Source: an uncultured Pelagibacteraceae bacterium
GTDB lineage: Bacteria; Pseudomonadota; Alphaproteobacteria; Pelagibacterales; Pelagibacteraceae
Assembly (NCBI GenBank): GCA_902547535.1
Contig: CACCOB010000003.1
Span: 1-64,000, forward strand
Direction: 5' to 3'
DNA length: 64,000 bases
Part shown: positions 1-7,777 of the stretch, in pieces
Numbering within the stretch: the stretch's first letter is position 1
Layout of the letters: each line of letters begins with the position of its first letter
Translations under genes and position numbers: made by a program
The notes under the pieces: generated by a model
Told to the model about the DNA's origin: nothing
The model's input: the letters and a program-made list of their open reading frames with translations, nothing else
Databases searched by the model: none

Positions 1-276
1 TTGAGGATTATTGCCTTTTGCTGGCATTGGCATTATTTCATTTTCTCCCAACAATCTTGCAACTCTAGTAGTTGGTTGAGCACCTTGACCTAACCAATAC
101 TTAACTCTTTCAACATCTAAACCCATTCTCTCTTTTTTTTCTTTTGGAATTAGGGGATTAAAAAAACCTAATTTTTCAATAAATCTTCCATCTCTTGGAA
201 ACCTGCTATCAGCAACTACTATTTTATATACGGGTCTCTTCTTAGTACCTCCCATTGATAAACGCATTTTTAACAT
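1..276 (-). CDS. rpsP: 30S ribosomal protein S16 (C-terminus cut by window edge)
   Basis: Small-subunit ribosomal protein S16, which helps assemble the 5' domain of 16S rRNA. Translation from the ATG at 276 gives [15 protein letters not shown] and then [22 protein letters not shown], the S16 signature. The family usually begins M-x-L-K-I-R-L, so the ATG at 276 is preferred over the internal one at 267. An AGGAG ribosome binding site lies a few bases upstream (282-287). The last visible residues are from the variable C-terminal tail, so most of the conserved domain is present and the gene continues off the left edge. It lies 12 bp downstream of ffh on the same strand, so the two are probably cotranscribed; in alphaproteobacteria rimM, trmD and rplS often follow. 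Confidence 0.95.
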   Translation of the reverse strand, partial: MLKMRLSMGGTKKRPVYKIVVADSRFPRDGRFIEKLGFFNPLIPKEKKERMGLDVERVKYWLGQGAQPTTRVARLLGENEIMPMPAKGNNPQ

Positions 277-288
277 TTTTTCTCCTAT

Positions 289-1647
289 TTATTTTAATTG
301 ATTAAAAAGTTCTGGCGGTATCCCTTTATCCGCCATCCCTTTCATATTTCCTTTTGACATTTTTTTCATCATCTCTGACATCATTTTAAATTGCTTAAGC
401 AATTTATTGATAGTGGCCACATCTGTACCTGAACCATTAGCAATTCTTTTTTTTCTGGAACCATCTATTATCTTTGGATTTTCTCGTTCTTTTTTAGTCA
501 TTGATAATATTACAGCCTCATTTTGGGTAATTATCTTTTCATCAACTCCAGCTTGATCCATTTGGGATTTAACTTTTGAAACACCAGGTAAAAAAGACAT
601 TACACCTTCAATACCACCCATTTTTTTCATCTGTCTTAGTTGAGTAAGATAATCCTCTAAAGAAAACTGACCTTTTTTAAGTTTTTCCTCTGTTTTTTTC
701 AATTTTTCTTCATCAAGATCTTCAGCAGCTTTTTCTACTAAAGAAACAATATCTCCCATACCCAAAATTCGATTTGCAATTCTATCTGGATGGAAAACTT
801 CAAAATTTTCTATCTTTTCACCAACTCCTAAAAACTTAATAGGCACATCTGCAACATACTTCATGCTTAGTGCTGCCCCACCTCTACCATCACCATCTGA
901 TCTTGTAAGAATGATACCTGTAAGATTTACTGTACTTTTAAATTCTTTTGCTACATTTGCAGCAACTTGACCTGTAAGAGAGTCTGCAACAAGTATTGTC
1001 TCTGATGGATTTATAATGCCTTCAATTTGTTTGATCTCACTCATCATTTGTAAATCAATTTGTGTTCTACCAGCTGTATCAAATAAAATTACATCTGCTC
1101 CATTAAGATTAGCTGCACTAATTGCTCTTCTACAAATATCTGCGGGTAACTGATCTTTAATAATTGGAAGTGTGATTATATTGTTTTGTTCACCAAGAAG
1201 TTTTAATTGCTCTTGTGCAGCAGGTCTGTAAACGTCTAGACTCGCCATCATCACTTTTTTCTTTTTATTAGTCTCTAAAAATCTTGCAAGTTTAGCTGTC
1301 GTAGTTGTTTTTCCAGATCCCTGTAATCCAACTAACATTATTGGAACAGGTGGAACTGCATTTAATTCAATATCAGAATTTTTATCCCCCAGAAAAGAAA
1401 TTAACTCATCGTTAACAACTTTAACTACCATCTGTCCAGGTGAAGTTGATCTGATAATTTCCTGACCTAGAGCTTTAGGTTTAACTCTATTTATAAATTC
1501 TTTTACAACTTCTAAAGATACATCCGCCTCTAAAAGAGCAAGCCTTATTTCTCTTAAACCTTCATCTACTTGCTTTTCATCAAGTGAAGGGGCTTTTTTT
1601 AATGAAGAAAATATTTCTTCAAATTTATTTGTTAAGTTTTCAAACAT
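289..1647 (-). CDS. ffh: Signal recognition particle GTPase Ffh (SRP54)
   Basis: Ffh binds signal sequences emerging from the ribosome together with SRP RNA and docks with FtsY to deliver inner-membrane proteins to SecYEG. The product is 452 residues, a normal length. It has an N-terminal helical domain, a GTPase domain with G1 GLQGSGKTTTT at about 107-117, DTAGR and TRSDGDGRGG motifs, and a methionine-rich M domain from about residue 320 carrying MKKMGG and MMKKMSKG segments. The open frame extends to 1728, but that extension is encoded by a structured, GC-richer element and does not resemble Ffh; MFENLTNKF at 1647 is the family start, with GGATGG upstream. The SRP receptor gene ftsY is just across the intergenic region on the other strand. 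Confidence 0.96.
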   Translation of the reverse strand: MFENLTNKFEEIFSSLKKAPSLDEKQVDEGLREIRLALLEADVSLEVVKEFINRVKPKALGQEIIRSTSPGQMVVKVVNDELISFLGDKNSDIELNAVPPVPIMLVGLQGSGKTTTTAKLARFLETNKKKKVMMASLDVYRPAAQEQLKLLGEQNNIITLPIIKDQLPADICRRAISAANLNGADVILFDTAGRTQIDLQMMSEIKQIEGIINPSETILVADSLTGQVAANVAKEFKSTVNLTGIILTRSDGDGRGGAALSMKYVADVPIKFLGVGEKIENFEVFHPDRIANRILGMGDIVSLVEKAAEDLDEEKLKKTEEKLKKGQFSLEDYLTQLRQMKKMGGIEGVMSFLPGVSKVKSQMDQAGVDEKIITQNEAVILSMTKKERENPKIIDGSRKKRIANGSGTDVATINKLLKQFKMMSEMMKKMSKGNMKGMADKGIPPELFNQLK

Positions 1648-1663
1648 AATTCCATCCAGCAAG

Positions 1664-1756
1664 TATCGCACCAGTGGGCGAACTCTCGCTGACTGGTGTC
1701 GATCTCTTTGTTGCCAAAGACACCGCAAATTGCTGTATTTTGCGGAAACGGCGATA
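1664..1756 (-). ncRNA. Structured RNA element (four-way junction) in the ffh 5' leader
   Basis: The 93-nt segment folds by perfect complementarity into a closing stem TATCGC/GCGATA (1751-1756 with 1664-1669) holding three arms. Arm 1 is CCGCAAA/TTTGCGG (1739-1745 with 1723-1729). Arm 2 is TGTC/GACA (1719-1722 with 1697-1700) topped by a TTTG-GCAA-CAAA hairpin. Arm 3 is CCAGT/ACTGG (1692-1696 with 1671-1675) topped by GCGA/TCGC. On the minus strand arm 2 carries a GNRA tetraloop (GCAA), which favours this orientation. The element is clearly GC-richer than its surroundings and ends 17 nt before the ffh ATG. It could be a cis-regulatory leader or an independent small RNA. I recall that a structured motif named after ffh exists in Rfam; whether this is that family needs a search. 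Confidence 0.7.
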
Positions 1757-1765
1757 AACTATAAT
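1738..1765 (+). promoter_or_regulatory. Possible dapF-ftsY promoter
   Basis: A perfect TATAAT lies at 1760-1765 on the plus strand, with a TTTTGC hexamer 16 bp upstream (1738-1743). Transcription would begin near 1772, shortly before a short frame starting at 1777 and the dapF ATG at 1808. It overlaps the possible minus-strand promoter, so the two transcription units would compete for the same DNA. Confidence 0.4.
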
Positions 1766-1783
1766 AGAGGTTCAAAATGTCAA
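1758..1783 (-). promoter_or_regulatory. Possible promoter of the ffh leader RNA
   Basis: Read on the minus strand, a consensus -35 TTGACA occupies 1783-1778, and a TATAGT -10-like hexamer lies at 1763-1758. The 14-nt spacer is shorter than ideal. A TTTAT/TAGTTT alternative would restore spacing but is a poor hexamer. The start site would fall at or just inside the closing stem of the structured element. Confidence 0.35.
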
Positions 1784-1807
1784 TAAATAAGTTAAATACT
1801 GAAGTAT

Positions 1808-2632
1808 ATGGAATTTAAAGCTTTTAAAATGGATGGTCTTGGAAATGATTTTGTAATTATTGATAATAGGTCAAATAATGTCGAATTAACCACGGATCAA
1901 ATAATTAGAATTTGTGATCGAAAATTTATTGGTTGTGATCAACTTATATTTGTAAAAAAAAGTAATAAAGGTGATGCTGAAATGGAATTTTACAATTCTG
2001 ATGGAAGTATTTCAGGTGCATGTGGAAATGGTACCAGATGTGTAGCATTTTTAATTTTTAAAGAAACAGACAAAAAAGTTGTAGATCTGTTTGTAGGATC
2101 CAATCAATTAAAATCAAAAATTCTTGAGAATAACGAAGTTGAAACTATTATAGGAGCACCAAAAACTCATTGGAAAGATATTCCAATGTCAGAAAATCTT
2201 GATACCAAAAATTTAGGTATTGAAATTAGTGATAAAAATAATTCAAGCACAAAAGGGGGTATAGCTGTTAACGTTGGAAACCCTCATGTGATTTTTTTTG
2301 TGGACAATATTGATAATTTTGATTTAGAAAAAATTGGTCCAATGATTGAAAATAACAATTTATTCCCAGAGAAATGTAATATTACACTTGCAAACAAAAT
2401 TGGAAATAATCATTATAAAGTTAAGGTTTGGGAAAGAGGAGCGGGGTTAACCAAAGCATGTGGTACAGCAGCATGTGCAACTGCAGTTGCAGCTAATTTA
2501 GAAAAATTGGAAAATTCATCTACAGAAATTGAATTCGGCTTAGGAAAATTAATAATTAATATTGATCAAGACAAAAAAATTCATATGAAGGGACCAGTCT
2601 CAGAGATAAAAGAAATTAAAATAAATATATAA
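1808..2632 (+). CDS. dapF: Diaminopimelate epimerase
   Basis: Converts LL- to meso-diaminopimelate, the last step before lysine and the peptidoglycan cross-link residue; cofactor-independent, cytoplasmic. The 274-residue product has the family length. It carries GLGNDF near the N-terminus and the two catalytic cysteine sites, Cys72 in ACGNGTRC and Cys218 in KACGTAACAT, plus GNPH between them. The stop overlaps the ftsY start as TAATG, so the two are translationally coupled; dapF next to ftsY is a common alphaproteobacterial arrangement. No strong Shine-Dalgarno precedes the ATG. A 13-codon frame (1777-1818) with an upstream AGAGG overlaps the dapF start and may couple to it. Confidence 0.95.
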   Translation: MEFKAFKMDGLGNDFVIIDNRSNNVELTTDQIIRICDRKFIGCDQLIFVKKSNKGDAEMEFYNSDGSISGACGNGTRCVAFLIFKETDKKVVDLFVGSNQLKSKILENNEVETIIGAPKTHWKDIPMSENLDTKNLGIEISDKNNSSTKGGIAVNVGNPHVIFFVDNIDNFDLEKIGPMIENNNLFPEKCNITLANKIGNNHYKVKVWERGAGLTKACGTAACATAVAANLEKLENSSTEIEFGLGKLIINIDQDKKIHMKGPVSEIKEIKINI

Positions 2633-3549
2633 TGGGAATTTTTGAAAAGTTTAAATTTGGTTTTAAAAAAAGTGCAGAGAATATTAAGTCTGGTCTAAGG
2701 GAGATAATTGTAAAAAAAGAAATAGATGACGAAACATTAAATAAAATTGAGGAATTTTTAATAAGTTCAGATGTTGGTATTGATGCTGCGTCTGAAATTA
2801 AAAGTATAATTGCTGAAAAGAAGATTGATCCAAATAACGAAACTGTTGATGAAATTAATTTAATATTAAAGAATTATATTCTTGAGCTGATGACGCCATT
2901 AGAGAGAAAAGATTTTTTTGAAAAAAAAGAAAAGTTAAATATTACTTTAGTATCTGGTGTTAATGGAGTTGGAAAAACAACAACGATTGGAAAAATAGGA
3001 AAAATTTTTAAAGATAATGGATCTGAGGTATTATTTTCTGCTTGTGATACTTTTAGAGCAGCTGCTATAGAACAACTTGAGGCTTGGTCAGGCAAAGTTG
3101 GTGTCCCAATAGTAAAATCTGATCCTGGTTCTGACCCAGCATCTGTAGCATATAAATCGATAGAATACGCTAAAAACAACAATATTAAGCGTGTATTGAT
3201 TGATACAGCTGGAAGACTGCAAAATAAGAAAAATTTGATGGATGAATTTAAAAAAATAGCAAATGTAATAAAAAAAACTGATGAAACTGCTCCTCATGAT
3301 GTTGTTTTGGTCTTAGATGCAACATCAGGACAAAATATAATAAATCAACTTGAAGAATTTAATAAAATTATAAAAATTACAGGTTTAATTATGACAAAAC
3401 TTGATGGAACAGCAAAAGGTGGAGTACTAATTGCAATTTCAAAAAAATATAAAGTCCCAATTTTGGGTCTTGGCCTTGGAGAAAAAGAAGATGATTTACA
3501 AATTTTTAATGCAGAACAATTTGCAGATGCATTTACTCAATTTAATTAA
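2632..3549 (+). CDS. ftsY: Signal recognition particle receptor FtsY
   Basis: SRP receptor GTPase that pairs with Ffh at the inner membrane during cotranslational targeting. The 305-residue protein has the NG domain with G1 GVNGVGKTTT at about 109-118, the insertion-box signature DTFRAAAIEQL, DTAGRLQNK and TKLDGTAKGG. The N-terminus is short (MGIFEKFKFGFKKS) and lacks the long acidic A domain of E. coli, as is usual in alphaproteobacteria; the basic amphipathic start could provide membrane contact. It begins within the dapF stop codon. Its 3' end overlaps the convergent gene below by 8 bp with no terminator hairpin visible. Confidence 0.96.
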   Translation: MGIFEKFKFGFKKSAENIKSGLREIIVKKEIDDETLNKIEEFLISSDVGIDAASEIKSIIAEKKIDPNNETVDEINLILKNYILELMTPLERKDFFEKKEKLNITLVSGVNGVGKTTTIGKIGKIFKDNGSEVLFSACDTFRAAAIEQLEAWSGKVGVPIVKSDPGSDPASVAYKSIEYAKNNNIKRVLIDTAGRLQNKKNLMDEFKKIANVIKKTDETAPHDVVLVLDATSGQNIINQLEEFNKIIKITGLIMTKLDGTAKGGVLIAISKKYKVPILGLGLGEKEDDLQIFNAEQFADAFTQFN

Positions 3550-4102
3550 TTAAATTTTTAGAAATTAAAGGTTTTTCTAAAGAACATTCAAAATTATTCT
3601 TATTTGTTTTGTATCCGCAAATCTCTGCGTAGCTTGAAATAATAAAATTTAATTTACCATTACTAGAAAATTTTTTTAAATTTTTAGTTTCAATATTATA
3701 TTCTAAATTTTGATGAAAATTTTTTTTACCACTAACTAGAATGAGAGTATTATTGTCCTTCATTAAGTAATAAGCAAAGTCCTCTGGAAAAACTGGGTAG
3801 GAATAATTTTTTACAAGTTTTTTTACTTTTTTTGGAAACCAATCGTAAGTTAGTAATGGGTGATCCTCTTTTGAAGTATGGTTATAAATATATAAATCTT
3901 GTGGATAATCATTAATATAATTTGTTTCTTCTCCTCTTGCTAAAATAGCTTTATTTCTAGTTTTAAAATATAAGGTGAATTTTTCATTATGTGCTTTCAT
4001 TTTTCCAATATAAAAATATTTATTTATAGTTTCACTACTTATTTCTGCATAAGAAATATTTGAAATAAAAATTATAAGAATTATTGATAAAATTCTTGTC
4101 AT
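3542..4102 (-). CDS. Small exported protein of unknown function
   Basis: The 186-residue product starts with a typical signal peptide (basic start, long Ile/Leu core, probable cut after NISYA at about residue 19), so it is probably periplasmic. The mature part is rich in Lys, Tyr and Asn. It has two cysteines near the C-terminus (in EICGYK and FECSL) that could form a disulfide. I do not recognise the family. It stands alone between the convergent ftsY and the hydrolase gene upstream, with a 49-bp AT-rich gap upstream that could hold its own promoter. The reading frame is clean, and composition matches its neighbours. Confidence 0.7.
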   Translation of the reverse strand: MTRILSIILIIFISNISYAEISSETINKYFYIGKMKAHNEKFTLYFKTRNKAILARGEETNYINDYPQDLYIYNHTSKEDHPLLTYDWFPKKVKKLVKNYSYPVFPEDFAYYLMKDNNTLILVSGKKNFHQNLEYNIETKNLKKFSSNGKLNFIISSYAEICGYKTNKNNFECSLEKPLISKNLIN

Positions 4103-4151
4103 ATGAGACTTAAAATAAATAAAGTTGATTAATTTTTGTTTGAATTGTGTC

Positions 4152-4964
4152 TTAATTTAAATCTGTAATAAACAACTCAATTGAATTAATAAGATTTTTA
4201 TTAAAATCCATCATATGGTCGTCGTTTTCAACAAAAAAACTTGATTTTTCTCCATTAAACTTGGTAAAAATTTCTTTTCCCATTTTAAATGGTACAATTT
4301 TATCTCTCATGCCGTGCATAACAAGTATTGGAGCAGAGTTATTGTTCAATTTACTAATTGAATTGTATTTATCTTTTAACAAATATTTAACCGGTAAATA
4401 TGGATAATAACTTTTTGCTAATGTTTCCATAGATGTAAAGGGAGACTCCAATATCACGCCACTAAACGAATAATCTTTAGCAAGGTTAAGTGCGATAGCT
4501 GTACCCAACGATTCACCATACAGTATTATATTTTTATCTTCTATTTTCTTTGAATTTAGCCATTTCTTTGCTGCTAAAGCATCATCATAAAGACCAATTT
4601 CTGAGGGATTTCCATCATTTCCACTAAATCCCCTGTATGCAAATATCAAATAGTTAACATTCATTTTTGAGAATTCATTTAATTTATAAATACGATTATC
4701 AAGTTTGCCAGCATTTCCATGAAAAAATAGTATGGTCTTATAATTTTGGTTCTTTTGAAAATGCCAACCAACTAAACTACTTTCTGAGTTAATATAAACC
4801 TTTTCAATTTTGTGATTTAAGGGACCTTCATCTAAATAATTATTTTCCCCTGGATGATAAAGTAGATTTCTTTGGTAAAAGTAAATGAAAATACAAATAA
4901 TAATATAAATTAGTGGTATTAAAAAAAGAAATTTATATAATGTCATTTTAAAATTAATTCTCAT
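4152..4964 (-). CDS. Membrane-anchored alpha/beta hydrolase (BEM46/ABHD13-like)
   Basis: Serine hydrolase of the alpha/beta fold; the substrate is unknown. The 270-residue protein has an N-terminal hydrophobic anchor (about 10-30). The nucleophile elbow is GESLG with Ser152, then the acid Asp221 in HGMRDKIVP and His250 in ENDDH complete the triad; FFHGNAG supplies the oxyanion region. The set of HGN, RGFSGNDG and ESPFTSM motifs is typical of the BEM46/ABHD13 group. The annotated ATG overlaps the upstream MFS gene by 11 bp; an internal Met7 (MTLYKF) would also give a good membrane anchor and avoid most of the overlap. Probably cotranscribed with the MFS carrier. Confidence 0.85.
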   Translation of the reverse strand: MRINFKMTLYKFLFLIPLIYIIICIFIYFYQRNLLYHPGENNYLDEGPLNHKIEKVYINSESSLVGWHFQKNQNYKTILFFHGNAGKLDNRIYKLNEFSKMNVNYLIFAYRGFSGNDGNPSEIGLYDDALAAKKWLNSKKIEDKNIILYGESLGTAIALNLAKDYSFSGVILESPFTSMETLAKSYYPYLPVKYLLKDKYNSISKLNNNSAPILVMHGMRDKIVPFKMGKEIFTKFNGEKSSFFVENDDHMMDFNKNLINSIELFITDLN

Positions 4965-6165
4965 TTTTATTAAAATAAATAAAAAACAGATAGCTAAAAA
5001 TACATAAAATTAAGAATATAGAGAAGGAAATCTTATAGCTTGTAACTGTGTTTGCACCCATATTTTTAGAAAGATCAATTAATAATCCAATTCCCCATTG
5101 TACAAAAAATGTTCCTGAATGAATAAATACATTTATAGAGGTTAATGATTTTCCAGCAAGATTTTGAGGAAAACTTAAGGCTAAGGCTGGTTGCGTTAAA
5201 GATAAAACAATTGACGATAAAATATAAAGAGTAAACATTATAGCCCCTGCATTTTGGCCCATTATTATTATAGAAAATAAAAAAACATAACTTATTGGCA
5301 AACCAATCTTTACAATCTTTATGCTGTCAATGCCTAAAGATGACAATTTTGGTAAAATATATCCCCAAAACATAAATGCAAATAACATTGTTATATTTAT
5401 CCAAAACAAACCTGTAGCACTATCAAGTGGAGAATAACCTGAAACATTTAACATCCAAGGACCTGCCCATAAAGTTTGGACTGCTTGAACGCCTCCGTAA
5501 TTTAAAAAACATAGTGGAATTAAACTTATGAAAAATTTATTTTTCCATACATCCGAAAGATTTCCTTTCTCCTGAGTTATTGTATTTTTAGGATTATTAT
5601 TCCAAGATGGGGTAAAAACTAAAATTAAAATAATACTTAATAAAATCAAAATTGAAATTAAAAGAAAAATAGATCTCCAGCCGATCATCGGTAGTAAAAT
5701 TTGTACTGGTAATGTTGAAATTACAAAACCAAAACTTGCTACCATCAACATCCATGAATTTGCTCTTTGCTGATATTTTTCTTCAAACCAAACACGATAA
5801 CCAGTCAAGGGTCCCATTAAACATGCTGCAACACCAACACCAATAAAAAATCTAGAAATTAACAATCCTGTAAAACTTTTTGCAAATGCAAAAGAAATGG
5901 TACTAATCAGAGCTATCAATAAAAGATATGCTACGACTTTTTTTGGGCCATACTTATCAAGAAGTAAACCTGCTGGTATTTGCATTAATGAAAATCCTAA
6001 AAAATAACCACCTGCTAACAGCCCAAGGTTACCCGCTGATAAATCAAATTCACTTGTTAGAACTGGAGTGAGTGTGGCAGTAATTGATCTTAATAAATTA
6101 GAAATAAAAAAGCCAAAGGCAAATACACAAAAAATTAAAATACTTTTATTTGCTTTACTAATCAT
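4954..6165 (-). CDS. Major facilitator superfamily transporter
   Basis: A 403-residue, 12-helix carrier. The first half carries the MFS loop signature between helices 2 and 3 (GLLLDKYGPKKV), preceded by LSAGNLGLLAGGYFLGFSLMQIP, which resembles the anion/nitrate-sugar-phosphate type carriers. The middle loop is short and basic. Nothing in the sequence identifies the substrate. It is the first gene of a two-gene unit with the alpha/beta hydrolase and is divergent from the gamma-glutamyltransferase-like gene, only 26 bp apart, so promoters of both directions must overlap or lie in coding sequence. Confidence 0.85.
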   Translation of the reverse strand: MISKANKSILIFCVFAFGFFISNLLRSITATLTPVLTSEFDLSAGNLGLLAGGYFLGFSLMQIPAGLLLDKYGPKKVVAYLLLIALISTISFAFAKSFTGLLISRFFIGVGVAACLMGPLTGYRVWFEEKYQQRANSWMLMVASFGFVISTLPVQILLPMIGWRSIFLLISILILLSIILILVFTPSWNNNPKNTITQEKGNLSDVWKNKFFISLIPLCFLNYGGVQAVQTLWAGPWMLNVSGYSPLDSATGLFWINITMLFAFMFWGYILPKLSSLGIDSIKIVKIGLPISYVFLFSIIIMGQNAGAIMFTLYILSSIVLSLTQPALALSFPQNLAGKSLTSINVFIHSGTFFVQWGIGLLIDLSKNMGANTVTSYKISFSIFLILCIFSYLFFIYFNKNEN

Positions 6166-6191
6166 TTATATCTCTCTACTTAATCATTACT

Positions 6192-7775
6192 ATGAATAAT
6201 CAATCAACAAAAGATAAAGATGCACGATCGTCGAATGCAATGGCAGCGACTTCTCATCCATTGGCCACTGAAGAAGCATTAAAAATACTTAAAATGGGAG
6301 GAAATGCAGTGGATGCCTCTATTGCTGCTTCAATTGTTTTATCAGTTGTTGAACCTAACGCAACAAGTATCGGTGGCGATTGTTTTGCAATTGTTAAAAT
6401 GAGTAATAAAGATGCAGTATCTTTTAATGGATCTGGTTTGGCTCCAGAAAAATTAGATTATGATTTCTTTAAGGAAAAAAATATAGATAAAATTGGATTA
6501 ACAAGTCCTCATTCGGTAACTATACCTGGAGCAGTTCATGCTTGGGAAACTATCCATAAAGAATTTGGCAAACTTGATTTTGAACAATTATTTTCAGGAG
6601 CAATTGATATTGCAAAAAATGGTCATAAAATTTCAAAAGTAGTATCGCAAGCTTGGCATAAAAGTTTAAATAAGATTAATGGAAATGAGAATTCAAAAAA
6701 AATTTTTTTAAAAGATGGTCGTACATATCAAGAAAATGAATTAATGAAAAATATTGCGTTGGGAGAAACGCTTGAGGCAATTAGTAAAAAAGGAAGTAAA
6801 GAATTTTATGAAGGTGAAACTGCAAAAGATATAATTGAAAGTTTAAACCAATTAGGAGGCGTTCATACTTTTGAAGATTTTTCTAAGCAGAAAACAATAA
6901 GATCAGAAACTATAAAATCTTTATATAAAGGTGATTTTATTCATCAATGCCCTCCTAATGGACCTGGTGTTACGGTATTAGTTATGATGAAATTATTAGA
7001 AAGACTCAACATTCAAAACTATAAATTCAACAGTGTAGAACGATTTCATCTTGAAGCAGAAGTTACAAAACAAGCCTATAAAGTTAAAGAAACAAGTTTG
7101 GGTGATCCAAGTTATGCAAATATTAATTTGGATGAAATTTTAAGTGATAAAAATATTGAAGATATTTTTAATAGAATTAATCTAAATTCATGCAGTGATG
7201 TTGGTGACTTAAATATTCCAGCTCACCCAGAGACAATTTATCTAACAGTAGTAGATAAAGACTTAAATAGCGTATCAATAATCAATTCTGTTTGTTATGT
7301 TTTTGGATCAGGGATTACAACAAATAAAAGTGGAATACTTTTGCATAATAGAGGTACAAATTTCAGAGTAGAGCATGGTCATCCTAACTGTATTGCTGGC
7401 TTAAAAAGACCATTGCATACTATTATTCCAGGTATGGTAATTGATAAAGATAACAACGCAACCTTAAGCTATGGTGTTATGGGTGGTCAATATCAACCAG
7501 TCGGACAAGTTCATGTTTTAAATAATATGATTGATTATGGGATGGGACCGCAAGAAGCTTTAAGCTTTCCTAGAGCATTTCATTTTAATAATATTTATAA
7601 GCTCGAAAAAACTCTTGATAAAGAGATTTTTTATGGTCTTAAAGAAGTAGGTCACAATGTAGAATATATTGAAGGTACACATGGTGGAGGGCAAGCAATA
7701 AAAATTAATAGAAGCGAAGGTGATCTATTAGGTGGATCAGATCCTAGAAAAGATGGGTACGCAAAAGGATATTAG
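6192..7775 (+). CDS. Gamma-glutamyltransferase family hydrolase
   Basis: Ntn-hydrolase of the gamma-glutamyltransferase (GGT/YwrD) family, which autocleaves to expose a catalytic threonine. The 527-residue product has the family's N-terminal MAATSHPLATEEAL and GGNAVDASIAAS motifs, PNGPGVT near 255, and the probable self-cleavage/nucleophile Thr348 in HPETIYLTVVD. GSGITTNKSG, LHNRG and GVMGGQYQP follow in the small subunit. There is no signal peptide, so it is cytoplasmic, unlike classical periplasmic GGT. Its substrate may not be glutathione: close family members include cephalosporin acylases and amidohydrolases. It is the first gene of an operon with an oxalate-CoA-ligase-like enzyme (2 bp away) and a PanE-family reductase. 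Confidence 0.88.
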   Translation: MNNQSTKDKDARSSNAMAATSHPLATEEALKILKMGGNAVDASIAASIVLSVVEPNATSIGGDCFAIVKMSNKDAVSFNGSGLAPEKLDYDFFKEKNIDKIGLTSPHSVTIPGAVHAWETIHKEFGKLDFEQLFSGAIDIAKNGHKISKVVSQAWHKSLNKINGNENSKKIFLKDGRTYQENELMKNIALGETLEAISKKGSKEFYEGETAKDIIESLNQLGGVHTFEDFSKQKTIRSETIKSLYKGDFIHQCPPNGPGVTVLVMMKLLERLNIQNYKFNSVERFHLEAEVTKQAYKVKETSLGDPSYANINLDEILSDKNIEDIFNRINLNSCSDVGDLNIPAHPETIYLTVVDKDLNSVSIINSVCYVFGSGITTNKSGILLHNRGTNFRVEHGHPNCIAGLKRPLHTIIPGMVIDKDNNATLSYGVMGGQYQPVGQVHVLNNMIDYGMGPQEALSFPRAFHFNNIYKLEKTLDKEIFYGLKEVGHNVEYIEGTHGGGQAIKINRSEGDLLGGSDPRKDGYAKGY

Positions 7776-7777
7776 AG

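Noticed and set aside
1648..1728. N-terminal extension of ffh (27 residues from an ATG at 1728)
   Set aside because: The extra residues do not resemble Ffh, the family start is MFENL at 1647, and the DNA forms a structured RNA element.
1648..1760. 4.5S / SRP RNA located next to ffh
   Set aside because: The conserved SRP RNA core (GGAAG and AGCAGC loop strands) is absent on both strands, and the fold is a multi-arm junction, not one long hairpin.
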